A DNA stretch of 64,000 bases from Variovorax sp. OAS795 (GCF_040546685.1 NZ_JBEPOH010000001.1:3286001-3350000), one strand, 5' to 3'. Shown: positions 45,132-54,131, counted from the stretch's first letter. Notes: generated by a model not told the origin, from the letters alone. Numbers and translations: made by a program.

Positions 45132-46138
45132 TGCGTGGACGGCGTGCGCGAGGTCTGGCGCGGCAGCTGGCCGAAGCGCTCGCGGTAGCAGGCCGCGAAG
45201 CGGCTCAGGTGCGAGAAGCCGCAGGCGAACGCGACTTCGGTGACGCTGGCACCGTCATGGCGCTGCAGCTGCGCATGCGCAGCGTCGAGCCGCATGTTGC
45301 GCAGCACTTCCATCGGGGAAAGATCGCGGTGCCGGCGGAACAGCAGGCCGAGCGTGCGCCGGTTCACCCCCGCGGCTTCAGCGACGTCTTCGAGCGACAA
45401 GGCAGCATCCAGCCGGCTGCGCATGAACTCCTCGGCCCTCCGCAGCTGCTGCAGGCTGGCGGCCTCCGAGCCGATCCGGGCCGCATCGTGCCGCCGCCGC
45501 ACCGAATTGGGCCGGTGGCACAGCAGGTAGAGCATCAGGTTGTCTTCGTAGTGCGCGAGCCAGCGCGGGTCGTAGGGCTCGTGGCCGGCCGTAGGCAGCA
45601 GCGACGCGAGCCCGGCCACCATGCGGCACCACTGCGTGCCGGCGGCATCGTCGAGCCGCAGCGGCATTTCGAAATCGATCTCGCCGACCTCTTCCGGCCG
45701 CCGCGCCGCGAACACGCGGCGCGCCACGTCCTGCAGGCGGCTGAGTTCGATCTTCAGCATCAGCTGTTCGCAGTCGGCATGCCAACGCAGCCGCACCGGC
45801 TTGTGCGCGGACACCACGGCACCCTGCCCGGGATGAATCTGCAGCGTGCGGCCGCCGGTGCGAATTTCGGCATGCCCACGCAGCGGCATCTGGACCAGCA
45901 CGAAATTTCCAAGCGCGTCGGGCTCGATGTCGACGTCGCAGCCATAGCGCAGGATGCACAGCGACAGTGCGCTCAACTCCGCGCGGCAGAACACTGCATC
46001 GACGCTGCCGCGGCCCCAGACGCTGCGGTGCGGCTTCAGCTCATGGGCAACCAGCGCATGCGTCTCGTCGGCCTGGCGCGAACGAAAGACTTCTCGTCCA
46101 TACAAGGGGGAAAGCTGCTGGCTCGACCATGCGTCCAC
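45128..46138 (-). CDS. AraC-family transcriptional regulator
   Basis: 336 aa from GTG 46138, chosen because AGGAG lies 5 nt upstream; an ATG at 46198 gives 356 aa. N-terminal AraC-binding-like domain (FVLVQMPLRGHAEIRTGGRTLQIHPGQGAVV). The C-terminal HTH pair ends in LSLEDVAEAAGVNRRTLGLLFRRHRDLSPMEVLRNMRLDAAHAQL and VTEVAFACGFSHLSRFAACYRERFGQLP. Likely activator of the dioxygenase genes and receptor. Its 3' end overlaps the ABC receptor by 4 nt, convergently. Confidence 0.9.
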   Translation of the reverse strand: MDAWSSQQLSPLYGREVFRSRQADETHALVAHELKPHRSVWGRGSVDAVFCRAELSALSLCILRYGCDVDIEPDALGNFVLVQMPLRGHAEIRTGGRTLQIHPGQGAVVSAHKPVRLRWHADCEQLMLKIELSRLQDVARRVFAARRPEEVGEIDFEMPLRLDDAAGTQWCRMVAGLASLLPTAGHEPYDPRWLAHYEDNLMLYLLCHRPNSVRRRHDAARIGSEAASLQQLRRAEEFMRSRLDAALSLEDVAEAAGVNRRTLGLLFRRHRDLSPMEVLRNMRLDAAHAQLQRHDGASVTEVAFACGFSHLSRFAACYRERFGQLPRQTSRTPSTH

Positions 46139-46270
46139 GAACACTCCTGAAAGCCGGAAAAAAGCGCGAAGGCCGCAATCTACCGTCCGGCGCCGCATCG
46201 TGCCATGGGGGTTGCCCGCGCCACCGCACGGCGTGCAAGAAGCTTGCCCGAGGCGGCGGCCGCGAGCCTC

Positions 46271-46942
46271 CTACCCAGCCCGGTTCAGGAATTCGAAGCG
46301 CTTGTGTGCCGCCGTGGTCTCGGGTAGCACATAGACCACACCGCGGCGGCTCCCCAGCACAGGCCGGATGTACGCGTCGTAGAAAGCCGCCGGCACGTTG
46401 ATGCAGCCGTACGAAATGCGGTTGTCGGCCACGGTCGGCGAGGCCAGCCGCTCCAGCCGGCGCTCCGACTTCACGGTGGCGCGCACGCGGTGCATCGACA
46501 CGGCCGCGTCATAGTCGATCCAGACGATGTCCTCGCCCTTGGTGTTGAAGCCGGGCTCCGTGTCGAACCGGCCCGCGGGGGTGGTGCGCTCTTCAGGCCT
46601 GATCTCGGCCATCGCGCGTTCGCCGATGCCCGGCACCGAGTCGTCCCCATGCGCGAGGCCCAGCAGCACGGGCGACGAGCCCTGGAGCCTGCCGCCGGCA
46701 TCGAAGACGAAGACGCGCGCGTTGCGCTTGTCGACCACGGCAAAGGGCGCGCCCCGGTTGTCCGCCGCGGCGACGGCCGCCCTTGCGAGCCACTGCGCGT
46801 CTTCGGCGGCCTCCGCCAGCGGGAGCCGCGCGAAGGCGAGCAGGAGGGCCGCAGCGAGCACCGCCAGGGGCCGGCCCGCTGCGCCCGTTCCGGGCTGCAC
46901 GGCATTCATGGCTGCGCCGTGTTCCTGAGCGGTTCCGTTCAC
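46271..46942 (-). CDS. L,D-transpeptidase-like periplasmic protein
   Basis: 223 aa; Met at 46909 (MNAVQPG...) is an alternative start. N-terminal signal (PLAVLAAALLLAFARLPLAEAA). Catalytic motif ISYGCINVP with nucleophile C180, and an upstream His151 in SMHRVRA. The family cross-links peptidoglycan at meso-DAP or attaches proteins. The 132 bp between its stop and the AraC start shows no clear element beyond a GC-rich hairpin. Confidence 0.83.
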   Translation of the reverse strand: MNGTAQEHGAAMNAVQPGTGAAGRPLAVLAAALLLAFARLPLAEAAEDAQWLARAAVAAADNRGAPFAVVDKRNARVFVFDAGGRLQGSSPVLLGLAHGDDSVPGIGERAMAEIRPEERTTPAGRFDTEPGFNTKGEDIVWIDYDAAVSMHRVRATVKSERRLERLASPTVADNRISYGCINVPAAFYDAYIRPVLGSRRGVVYVLPETTAAHKRFEFLNRAG

Positions 46943-46947
46943 CGTGC

Positions 46948-47244
46948 TCAGTTGCGGTCGGCCCGGGCGCGCCGCATGGCGGGCGTGTCACCCGAGGCCG
47001 CCATGGTGGTGCTCGAACTGCTGCTGGTGTCGGTCGAGCCTTGCGCCGTGGGCGCGGTGCTGCGCGTCGTGCCACCGCTTTCAGGCGTCACGCCGGTGGT
47101 GCCCATCGGACCGCCTGCGGGATTCTGCTGGCCTGCCGCCGTGGCTGGATTGGGGGGCGTCGTGGTCGGCGGGTTGCCTTGGGCGAACGCGGCACCGGCG
47201 GCGCCGAGTGCGAGTGCGGCAATGAGTCTGGAAGTGCTGTTCAT
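46948..47244 (-). CDS. Small secreted low-complexity protein
   Basis: 98 aa from ATG 47244, with AGGAG at a good distance. Signal peptide MNSTSRLIAALALGAAGAAFA. The mature part is Thr/Pro/Ser/Gly-rich (NPPTTTPPNPATAAGQ, STDTSSSSSTTMAASG) and ends basic. Probably unstructured and periplasmic. No family recognised. It lies 5 nt before the transpeptidase gene, so likely the same transcript. Confidence 0.65.
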   Translation of the reverse strand: MNSTSRLIAALALGAAGAAFAQGNPPTTTPPNPATAAGQQNPAGGPMGTTGVTPESGGTTRSTAPTAQGSTDTSSSSSTTMAASGDTPAMRRARADRN

Positions 47245-47422
47245 GGTCGTGTCTCCTGAGGAAAGCCGGCAATGCCGGAAGAAAGAGGCCATGCCGGACC
47301 GTGTGCCCGACTCCAGCAAAACTAGGTGGTTGCAGGCCGCGGCAGGTCAGCTTGCGGCGCGGCACGGTGTAGGAGAACAGAAGCGCACGTCGACAGGGCG
47401 CGCCGCCGCTTCCGCCGCCCCG

Positions 47423-47662
47423 CTACCGCTTGGCGTCGGCGTTGCGCGCCTCCTCCGCCTTGTCCTGCGGTGCCTTGGGAAGCTTGACCTTCGTCACGGT
47501 GACGGACACCGGGTCGCTTGCGGGAAAGGACTCCTCGACGCCGCTGTCCAAGGCCTCCTCGCTGGGCGCCTGCTCGATGGGCTTGGCCGGCTCCTCGGTG
47601 GGCTTGCCGTGGTTCTTGGAGGTGGGAAAGGGAAAGGCTTTATCGGATGTTTCCGTTGTCAT
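47423..47662 (-). CDS. Small acidic protein with a FPASDP motif
   Basis: 79 aa from ATG 47662. Contains LDSGVEESFPASDPVSVTVTKVKLPK; the EESFPASDP motif recurs in many small proteobacterial proteins of unknown function. The N-terminal half is Lys/Glu/Pro-rich and probably disordered. It follows the 86-aa gene by 23 nt. The 178-bp gap towards 47245 shows no further gene. Confidence 0.6.
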   Translation of the reverse strand: MTTETSDKAFPFPTSKNHGKPTEEPAKPIEQAPSEEALDSGVEESFPASDPVSVTVTKVKLPKAPQDKAEEARNADAKR

Positions 47663-47685
47663 GGGGGCTCCTTGGCCGGCAAGCC

Positions 47686-47946
47686 TCACGGCTTGGACGG
47701 CTCCTGGTTGGTTTCCGGCCGGAGGTCTTCCGTCAGCCCGAAGGCCGCCGAATCGTCGTGGCGCGTTGCTTCCACGTTCTTGCGCTTGCGCGGCATGCGC
47801 TCGGCGGGCGCCGGGGCGGAATCCTGTTCTCCGGCGTCCGACGAACCGGTGGCGAAGCGCTCGCCGGCACCGATGTTGTCCACGCCGCCAGCGGTGGTGG
47901 GACGGGTCCCGTCGCCTGAACCGGGGTTTCCGGGGGCTCTGTTCAT
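47686..47946 (-). CDS. Small hydrophilic hypothetical protein
   Basis: 86 aa from ATG 47946, with a strong AGGAGG site 8 nt upstream. Composition is Gly/Ala/Glu/Asp-rich and probably disordered, with a basic patch (ERMPRKRKN). No family recognised. It forms a minus-strand pair with the FPASDP protein. Confidence 0.55.
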   Translation of the reverse strand: MNRAPGNPGSGDGTRPTTAGGVDNIGAGERFATGSSDAGEQDSAPAPAERMPRKRKNVEATRHDDSAAFGLTEDLRPETNQEPSKP

Positions 47947-47982
47947 CTGTGTGCCTCCTGTTCACTCGGTGGGAAAAGGTTA

Positions 47983-47998
47983 AGAATGAACTCATTCT
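47983..47998. promoter_or_regulatory. 16-bp perfect inverted repeat upstream of the small-protein pair
   Basis: AGAATGA (47983-47989) and TCATTCT (47992-47998) are separated by AC, 37 nt upstream of the 86-aa gene start. It may be an operator. No matching regulator is nearby. Confidence 0.4.
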
Positions 47999-48166
47999 GG
48001 GACCCACCCCGAGGATCGGCGTAGGACGGCACCAGCGTCCGTCAGTCGGAGTCCTCCTCGCGACGGCACGCCTGTGGCCCTGTCGAATCTGCCGGGAACC
48101 TGACTTTTGCCGCGGTGCAACACCCCGGCTGGCGGCGTCCTGAAAGTTGGATGCCGCATGCACCTA

Positions 48167-48200
48167 TTGACAATGGATGTGATAAATTCACATTTATAAC
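48167..48200 (+). promoter_or_regulatory. AT-rich control region of the pilin operon with a 6-5-6 palindrome
   Basis: TTGACA (48167-48172) precedes ATGTGA (48177-48182), TAAAT and TCACAT (48188-48193), a perfect inverted repeat, and TATAAC (48195-48200). The half-sites resemble CRP/Vfr sites but the spacer is 5 rather than 6. The -10 spacing to TTGACA is not canonical. It lies in the otherwise empty 287-bp gap before pilE. Confidence 0.45.
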
Positions 48201-48233
48201 AATATGAAACATTAAATCATTGGGCCCTGCTGG

Positions 48234-48638
48234 ATGAAAAAGCACTTGTTCTCGCACAAGCAAAAAGGCTTCACGCTGATCGAAGTGATGATCACCGTGG
48301 CGATCGTCGCGATCCTGGCGTCCATTGCCTATCCCAGCTACACGCGCTACATCATCCGGGCGAAGCGCTCGGCCGCCCAGGCGCAAATGATGGACATTGC
48401 CAATCGCGAGCAGCAGTTCCTGATGGCAAATCGCGCCTACGCCGACAAGACCGCCCTCACGGCAAGCGGCTACGCGCTGCCGACGGATGTCGCCGCCAAC
48501 TACGACTACACGCTCACGGTCACGACCACGGGCTTCCCGACCTTCCTCCTGACCTTCGTTCCCTCGGGAAACCAGGCCTCGGACGGCAACCTGACGATCG
48601 ACCACACAGGCGCGAAGACGCCCGCGGAAAAATGGTGA
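48234..48638 (+). CDS. pilE: Type IV pilin-like protein PilE (minor pilin)
   Basis: 134 aa. Prepilin peptidase site KG|FTLIEVMITVAIVAILASIAYPSY with Glu at +5, followed by TRYIIRAKRSAAQAQMMDIANREQQF, the PilE/minor pilin pattern. No cysteine pair near the C-terminus. Probably a minor pilin of the assembly-priming complex. First gene of pilE-pilV-pilW-pilX-pilY1-fimT; its end overlaps pilV by 7 nt. Confidence 0.9.
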   Translation: MKKHLFSHKQKGFTLIEVMITVAIVAILASIAYPSYTRYIIRAKRSAAQAQMMDIANREQQFLMANRAYADKTALTASGYALPTDVAANYDYTLTVTTTGFPTFLLTFVPSGNQASDGNLTIDHTGAKTPAEKW

Positions 48639-49225
48639 GACGCAGCATGCCCTGGGCCCAGGCCCGCGCCCAGCGCGGCGCCACGCTGATCGAAGTGCTG
48701 GTCACGCTGCTGATCGTCGCTTTCGGTCTCTTCGGCCTGGTGGGCTTGCAGGCCCGTCTGCAGTCGACCGAGATGGAGTCCTACCAGCGTTCGCAGGCGC
48801 TGATCCTGCTCAACGACATGGCCAGCCGCATTGCCATCAACCGCCGCGTGGCCGCCAGCTACGTCACCGCGTCGCCGCTGGGCACGGGGGCCACCTGCCC
48901 GACCGCCACCGGCACGCGCCTGCAGGTCGACACCAAGGAGTGGTGCGACGCCCTGAAGGGCGCAGCCGAAACCTCGGCCGGCAACAACCTTGGCGCCATG
49001 ATCGGCGGACGCGGCTGCGTGCAGGACATGGGCAACAACGAATACCTGATCACCGTCGCCTGGCAAGGCCTGGTGCCCACCGCCGCGCCGCCCGACGGCG
49101 TGCCCTGCGGCAAGGACCAGTACGACGCCACCGCCGCCAGCCCGTCGGCCCCCGCGCCGGCCTGCTCGAGCGACAGGTGCCGCAGGACGGTGACCACGCT
49201 GGTGCGCATCGGGACGCTGTCATGA
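48632..49225 (+). CDS. pilV: Type IV pilus modification protein PilV
   Basis: 197 aa. Prepilin motif RG|ATLIEVLVTLLIVAFGLFGLVGLQARLQSTEMESYQRSQALILLNDMASRI, typical of PilV. The C-terminal domain has several Cys. Works with PilW, PilX and FimT in the priming complex. Coupled to both neighbours. Confidence 0.9.
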   Translation: MVRRSMPWAQARAQRGATLIEVLVTLLIVAFGLFGLVGLQARLQSTEMESYQRSQALILLNDMASRIAINRRVAASYVTASPLGTGATCPTATGTRLQVDTKEWCDALKGAAETSAGNNLGAMIGGRGCVQDMGNNEYLITVAWQGLVPTAAPPDGVPCGKDQYDATAASPSAPAPACSSDRCRRTVTTLVRIGTLS

Positions 49226-50394
49226 CCCGGCCCCTTCCGGCAAAGCCCGTGCGGCGGCCCGCCCGTCCTGCCCACGCGTCGCGCCTGCAGCGCGGGCTGA
49301 CGCTCATCGAGCTGATGGTGTCGGTCACCATCATGCTGATCGTCCTGGCGGCGCTGATCGCGCTGTTCCTCAACGTGAACGGCACGCAGCGCGAGATGGT
49401 CAAGGTCAACCGCCAGATCGAAGGCGGCCGGCTCAGCGTCTTCGTGCTGGAGAACGAGGTGGCGCACGCGGGCTTCTGGGAAAACTACATGCCCCAGTTC
49501 GACGACCTCACGGTCAGTGCGGTACCCGCCAAGGTGCCGACCGGCGTGGCGCCCGATCCGTGCCTGGCCTATTCGCTGGTGAACTGGACCGACGACTACA
49601 AGCGCAGCCTGCTGGACATCCCGGTGCAGGCCTACGACGCCGTGCCCGCCAGCTGCGCCGCACTGCTGACCAACAAGAAGGCCAACACCGACATATTGGT
49701 GGTGCGCCATGCCGAAACCTGCGTGGCGGGCATGCCCAACTGCGAAGCCGATGGACTGGGCAAGCTGTACTTCCAGTCGTCTTTCTGCGGCACGCAGAAG
49801 CCCTCGGACTTCGACCTGACCACCGCCGGCTTCACGACCATCCTGGCCAAGAACTGCACCGCGGTGGCGCCCAAGCGCAAGTTCATTTCCGACATCTACT
49901 ACGTGCGCGACTATGCCGAGACCGTCGGCGACGGCATCCCCACGCTGGCGCGCTCGCGTTTCGACCTGTCGGCCACCGGCCTCGCACAGCAGCCGCCGGT
50001 GCCGCTCATCGAGGGCATCGAAGGGTTTCGCGTCGAACTCGGGCTGGACACGCTGGGCAAGACCGGCGCTGCGGTCAACTACGCCCAGGCGATCGCCTGG
50101 GCCGACCCCGTGAACAGGTCCACGCCCACCAACCGCGGCGACGGAAGCCCCGACGGGGCCTTCGTCCACTGCAGCACGGCGTCGCCCTGCACTGCGGACC
50201 AGTTGATCAACGTGACCTCGCTCAAGCTCTATGTGGTCGCGCGCAGCCTGGAAACTTCTCCCGGCTTTACCGACGCCCGCACCTACAACCTGGGAAGCGC
50301 AACGCTCGGGCCCTTCAACGACCACTACAAGCGGCATGCGTTCACCACCGCGGTGCGGCTGACCAACGTCACCGGCCGCAGGGAAACGCCTTGA
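49222..50394 (+). CDS. pilW: Type IV pilus assembly protein PilW
   Basis: 390 aa from ATG 49222 (ATGA overlap). Prepilin motif RG|LTLIELMVSVTIMLIVLAALIALFLNVNGTQREM, then a large soluble domain with RQIEGGRLSVFVLENEVAHAGFW, characteristic of PilW. Cys-rich central region (CAALL, CVAGMPNC, SSFCGT). The C-terminus contains LKLYVVARS. Confidence 0.92.
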   Translation: MTRPLPAKPVRRPARPAHASRLQRGLTLIELMVSVTIMLIVLAALIALFLNVNGTQREMVKVNRQIEGGRLSVFVLENEVAHAGFWENYMPQFDDLTVSAVPAKVPTGVAPDPCLAYSLVNWTDDYKRSLLDIPVQAYDAVPASCAALLTNKKANTDILVVRHAETCVAGMPNCEADGLGKLYFQSSFCGTQKPSDFDLTTAGFTTILAKNCTAVAPKRKFISDIYYVRDYAETVGDGIPTLARSRFDLSATGLAQQPPVPLIEGIEGFRVELGLDTLGKTGAAVNYAQAIAWADPVNRSTPTNRGDGSPDGAFVHCSTASPCTADQLINVTSLKLYVVARSLETSPGFTDARTYNLGSATLGPFNDHYKRHAFTTAVRLTNVTGRRETP

Positions 50395-50951
50395 ACAAGA
50401 TGCCATCGACCCTCTCCAGGCACCGGCAAGGCGGCGCGGCGCTGATCGTCGGGCTGATCATGCTGGTGCTGATCACGCTGGCCGTCACGGCGGGATTCAC
50501 GCTCAGCAACACCAACCTCAAGTCGGTCGGCAACATGCAGCACCGGAACGAGGCCGTGGCTGCGGCCAACCGGGCCATCGAGGAAGTCGCGGCCTCGCTG
50601 CTGCTGCCGGGCGTGGATGGATCGCCCTCGATGGCCATGCCGCAAGCCACCTCGAGCCAGGTCGACATCGACAACGACGGCACCATCGACTACAACGTGA
50701 GCATCGCCCCGCCCACCTGCGTGCGCGCCACCAAGACGACCGACACCGGCGGCAGCACGGTCGGCGTCGGCGGCATCGGCGGCGGCTCGTCCACCTCGGG
50801 CTCCGGCCTCACGGCGCTGCCGGACCAATACAACTCGGTGTGGGACATCAGCACCACCGTGACCGACCCCAAGACCGGCACGTCCACCGCGGTCCGGCAG
50901 GGCGTGCGGGCGCTGCTGAACAAAGCGCAGTTCGACGCGTTGTGCCCCTAG
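50391..50951 (+). CDS. pilX: Type IV pilus minor pilin PilX
   Basis: 186 aa if TTG 50391 is used (TTGA overlap with pilW); ATG 50400 is the alternative. Motif GGAALIVGLIMLVLITLAVTAGFTLSNTNLKSVGNMQHRNEA, the PilX N-terminus, lacking Glu at +5. A Gly/Ser-rich stretch (GGIGGGSSTSGSG) lies near the middle of the soluble domain. Confidence 0.88.
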   Translation: MNKMPSTLSRHRQGGAALIVGLIMLVLITLAVTAGFTLSNTNLKSVGNMQHRNEAVAAANRAIEEVAASLLLPGVDGSPSMAMPQATSSQVDIDNDGTIDYNVSIAPPTCVRATKTTDTGGSTVGVGGIGGGSSTSGSGLTALPDQYNSVWDISTTVTDPKTGTSTAVRQGVRALLNKAQFDALCP

Positions 50952-50999
50952 GCGCGCCCCATTCCTGCCAATGATCACGACGATGAACGGATCGACATC

Positions 51000-53900
51000 A
51001 TGAAAAAGAACTTCTTCCGGTCGCTTTGCGGCGCCGCCATGCTGATGCTCGGGCTGGGCACCGCGCAGGCGGAAGACATCGATCTGTTCGTCGGCAACAA
51101 CCCGAGCTCGACCAGCGCGCCGAACGTGCTGTTCGTGGTGGACAACACGGCCAACTGGACCCCGCTTTTCACCGCCGAGATGACAGCGCTGGCGACCGCA
51201 TTCGAAAGCCTCGATGCCGGCAAGTTCAACGTCGGCGTGATGCTGTTCACCGAAACGGGCGGAGGCAACTCGAACGTCGACGGCGCCTACCTGCGCGCCG
51301 GCGTGCGCCTGATGGACGCCGCAAACAAGGCCAAGTACGGCACGATGATCCGCAACCTGGACGTGAGCGCGGACAAGTCCAACGGCGGCAAGGCCGGCAA
51401 GATGATGGCCGAGGTGTACCGCTATCTCGCGGGCCAGGCGCCCCTGGCGGGCAACAACAAGCTCAAGACGGACTACACGGGCAATGTCTCCACTTATGGC
51501 CAGGGCAAGAACGAGTCCGCGGGATCCATCGCATCCCGCGCGATCTGGGCGCTCCCCGGCAATCCGCTGAATGCATTCGGCGGCACCAGCTACAACCCGC
51601 CCAGCACCGCCAATTGCTCCGGCACCTACATCATCTACATCAGCAACGGTGCCGCACAGGACAACAGCAGCGACACCACAACCTCCGCCAATGCCCTGCG
51701 TGCCGCGGGCGGGGACGCGACCACCATCACGCTGGGCGTGAGCGGTTCGCAGGACAACATGGCCGATGAATGGGCCCGCTACCTGCAGACCAGCATGGGT
51801 GTGAAGGTCTTCACTGTCGAGGCGGCCATGGCCTCCGGGGGACAGGGTCCGGGCTGGACCGCGCTGCTCAACAGCATGGCGACCCAGAGCAAGGGCGAGT
51901 ACTACGACATCAGCAAGAACCCCAACCTGGGCAAGGCCCTGGGCGATGCACTGGCCGACATCTTCAGCAAGATCCAGTCGGTCAACAGCGTGTTCTCTTC
52001 CGTGAGCCTGCCCGTGAGCGTGAACACCCAGGGCACCTACCTGAACCAGGTGTTCGTGGGCATGTTCCGCCCCGACGAGTCCGCGTTCCCGCGCTGGAAC
52101 GGCAACCTCAAGCAATACAAGCTGGGTGTGGACACCAACAACCAGCTCATCCTGCAGGACGCGAACGACACCAACGCCATCAACAACCAGACGGGCTTCG
52201 TCGCGCCGTGCGCGCGAAGTTACTGGACCCCGACCGGCGTCAACAACTACTGGAGCTTCAACCCCTCCGGCGATTGCATCAGCAGCGACGCGACCATCAA
52301 GCTTCCCGCCTCGGACAGCCCGGACGGCAACGTGGTCGAAAAGGGTGCGCAGGCCTACATGCTCCGGCAGGTGGCCACGGCCGACCGCAACGTGAAGACC
52401 TGCACGCCGGGCGCCTGCACGGCGCTCACGAGCTTTGCCGACGGCAATGCGAGCATCACCCAGACCGCGCTGGGCGCGCTGTCCACCACCGAACGCACCG
52501 ACCTCATCAACTGGCTCCGTGGCCTAAACAACAAGGCCGACGAGACGAAGGACACCACAACTGGCGCGTACACGACCTCCACCACCGCAATGCGGCCCTC
52601 GGTGCACGGGGATGTGGTGCATTCGCGCCCGGTGGCCATCAACTACGGCACCGACGCCGCTCCCCAGGTGGTGGTGTTCTATGGCGCCAACGACGGCATG
52701 CTGCGTGCCGTGAACGGCAACCAGGCCGCGGCCATCGGGTCGGCTGCGCCCGGCAGCGAGCTCTGGTCCTTCGTGCCGCCGGAGTTCTACGGCAGCGTCA
52801 AGCGGCTGCGCGACAACACCACCCGCATCAACTTCCCGGGCCTGCCGGCCAGCCTGGGCACCATGGCGCCCAAGCCCTACGGAATGGACGGCCCGATGGC
52901 GGCCTACCGCCAGGGCACGTCGGCATGGCTCTACGCCAGCATGCGCCGCGGCGGCCGCATGATCTATGCGTTCGACGTCTCGAACCCCGCCTCCCCCATC
53001 TTCAAATGGCGCAGGGGTTGCCCGAACCAGGACAACGACACCGACTGCGACACCGGCGCCAACGACATGACCGGCATCGGCCAGACCTGGTCGGCCCCCA
53101 AGGTGGTGAAGGCCAGCGGCTATGGCGCGGGCGTCACGCCCATGGTGATGTTCGGCGGCGGCTACGACAAGTGCGAGGACGTCGACACCACCGTGCCTGC
53201 CAGCGCCTGCGGCACGGCTGCCAAGGGCAACCGGATCTACGTGCTCGACGCCAGCACGGGCGCCGTGCTCAAGACCTTCAATACCGACCGCGGCGTGGCC
53301 GGCGAAGTGACCATCGTGAACGACAGCGCAGGCCTTGCCAAGATCGCCTATGCGGCGGACCTGGGCGGCAACGTCTACCGCATCGCCATCGGTACCGACG
53401 TGCCGGGCAGCTGGGTCATGACGAAGATCGCCGCACTCGGCTGCGACACCGTGACCACCTGCACGCCCAACCGCAAGTTCATGTTCGGCCCCGACGTGGT
53501 CGAGGACAACGGCCTGTACGTGGTGCTGCTGGGCTCGGGCGACCGCGAGAAGCCGCTGCGCTCCTACTCGGCTGCGCTGGGCGTTTCCAACCGCTTCTAC
53601 ATGATGGTGGACAAGCCCGCCGACGCCACCTGGCTCAGTGCCGAGGCCACCAATTGCGGTGGCTCCTCGCTGCTGTGCAACAGCTCGCTTTTCGCCATCA
53701 CGGGCACCACGACGCCTTCTGCGACCGATCTTGCGGCCAAGAAGGGCTGGTACCTTGCGCTCGCGCCCGGCGAGCAGGTGGTGACCTCGTCCGTCACGGC
53801 CTACGGCAACACCACTTTCAACACCCACACGCCCAGCAGCCCGAGCGTGACCCAGTCGTGCCGTGCCGACCTGGGAACCGCCAACGTCTACAACGTGGCG

Positions 53901-54119
53901 TATCTCGACGCGACGGCGCAGAACGGCGCACGATTCCAGAACGTGGTCGGCGGCGGGCTCGCGCCTTCGCCGGTGGTCGGCCGCGTCATGGTGGGCGACA
54001 CCTTCCGGGACGTGGTGATCGGCGCCAATCCGGATTCGTTCCTGAGCCCGAAGGGTGCCGCGGTCAAGGCGGCCTTCAAGCAACCCAAGGGCCGGGTCTA
54101 CTGGTTCATCCAGAAGTAA
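51000..54119 (+). CDS. pilY1: PilY1/PilC-type pilus tip adhesin
   Basis: 1039 aa. The signal peptide ends GTAQA. Residues ~40-330 are VWA-like, starting VLFVVDNTANW; the MIDAS Asp-x-Ser-x-Ser is replaced by D48-N-T50-A-N52. The C-terminal ~500 residues are the PilY1 beta-propeller (VVVFYGANDGMLRAVNG, PEFYGSVKRL, WLYASMRRGGRMIYAFDVSNP, VVLLGSGDREKPL). An Asp-rich loop near residue 680 (NQDNDTDCDTGAND) could bind Ca2+. Located at the pilus tip and outer surface. Confidence 0.92.
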   Translation: MKKNFFRSLCGAAMLMLGLGTAQAEDIDLFVGNNPSSTSAPNVLFVVDNTANWTPLFTAEMTALATAFESLDAGKFNVGVMLFTETGGGNSNVDGAYLRAGVRLMDAANKAKYGTMIRNLDVSADKSNGGKAGKMMAEVYRYLAGQAPLAGNNKLKTDYTGNVSTYGQGKNESAGSIASRAIWALPGNPLNAFGGTSYNPPSTANCSGTYIIYISNGAAQDNSSDTTTSANALRAAGGDATTITLGVSGSQDNMADEWARYLQTSMGVKVFTVEAAMASGGQGPGWTALLNSMATQSKGEYYDISKNPNLGKALGDALADIFSKIQSVNSVFSSVSLPVSVNTQGTYLNQVFVGMFRPDESAFPRWNGNLKQYKLGVDTNNQLILQDANDTNAINNQTGFVAPCARSYWTPTGVNNYWSFNPSGDCISSDATIKLPASDSPDGNVVEKGAQAYMLRQVATADRNVKTCTPGACTALTSFADGNASITQTALGALSTTERTDLINWLRGLNNKADETKDTTTGAYTTSTTAMRPSVHGDVVHSRPVAINYGTDAAPQVVVFYGANDGMLRAVNGNQAAAIGSAAPGSELWSFVPPEFYGSVKRLRDNTTRINFPGLPASLGTMAPKPYGMDGPMAAYRQGTSAWLYASMRRGGRMIYAFDVSNPASPIFKWRRGCPNQDNDTDCDTGANDMTGIGQTWSAPKVVKASGYGAGVTPMVMFGGGYDKCEDVDTTVPASACGTAAKGNRIYVLDASTGAVLKTFNTDRGVAGEVTIVNDSAGLAKIAYAADLGGNVYRIAIGTDVPGSWVMTKIAALGCDTVTTCTPNRKFMFGPDVVEDNGLYVVLLGSGDREKPLRSYSAALGVSNRFYMMVDKPADATWLSAEATNCGGSSLLCNSSLFAITGTTTPSATDLAAKKGWYLALAPGEQVVTSSVTAYGNTTFNTHTPSSPSVTQSCRADLGTANVYNVAYLDATAQNGARFQNVVGGGLAPSPVVGRVMVGDTFRDVVIGANPDSFLSPKGAAVKAAFKQPKGRVYWFIQK

Positions 54120-54131
54120 GGAAGACACAGG

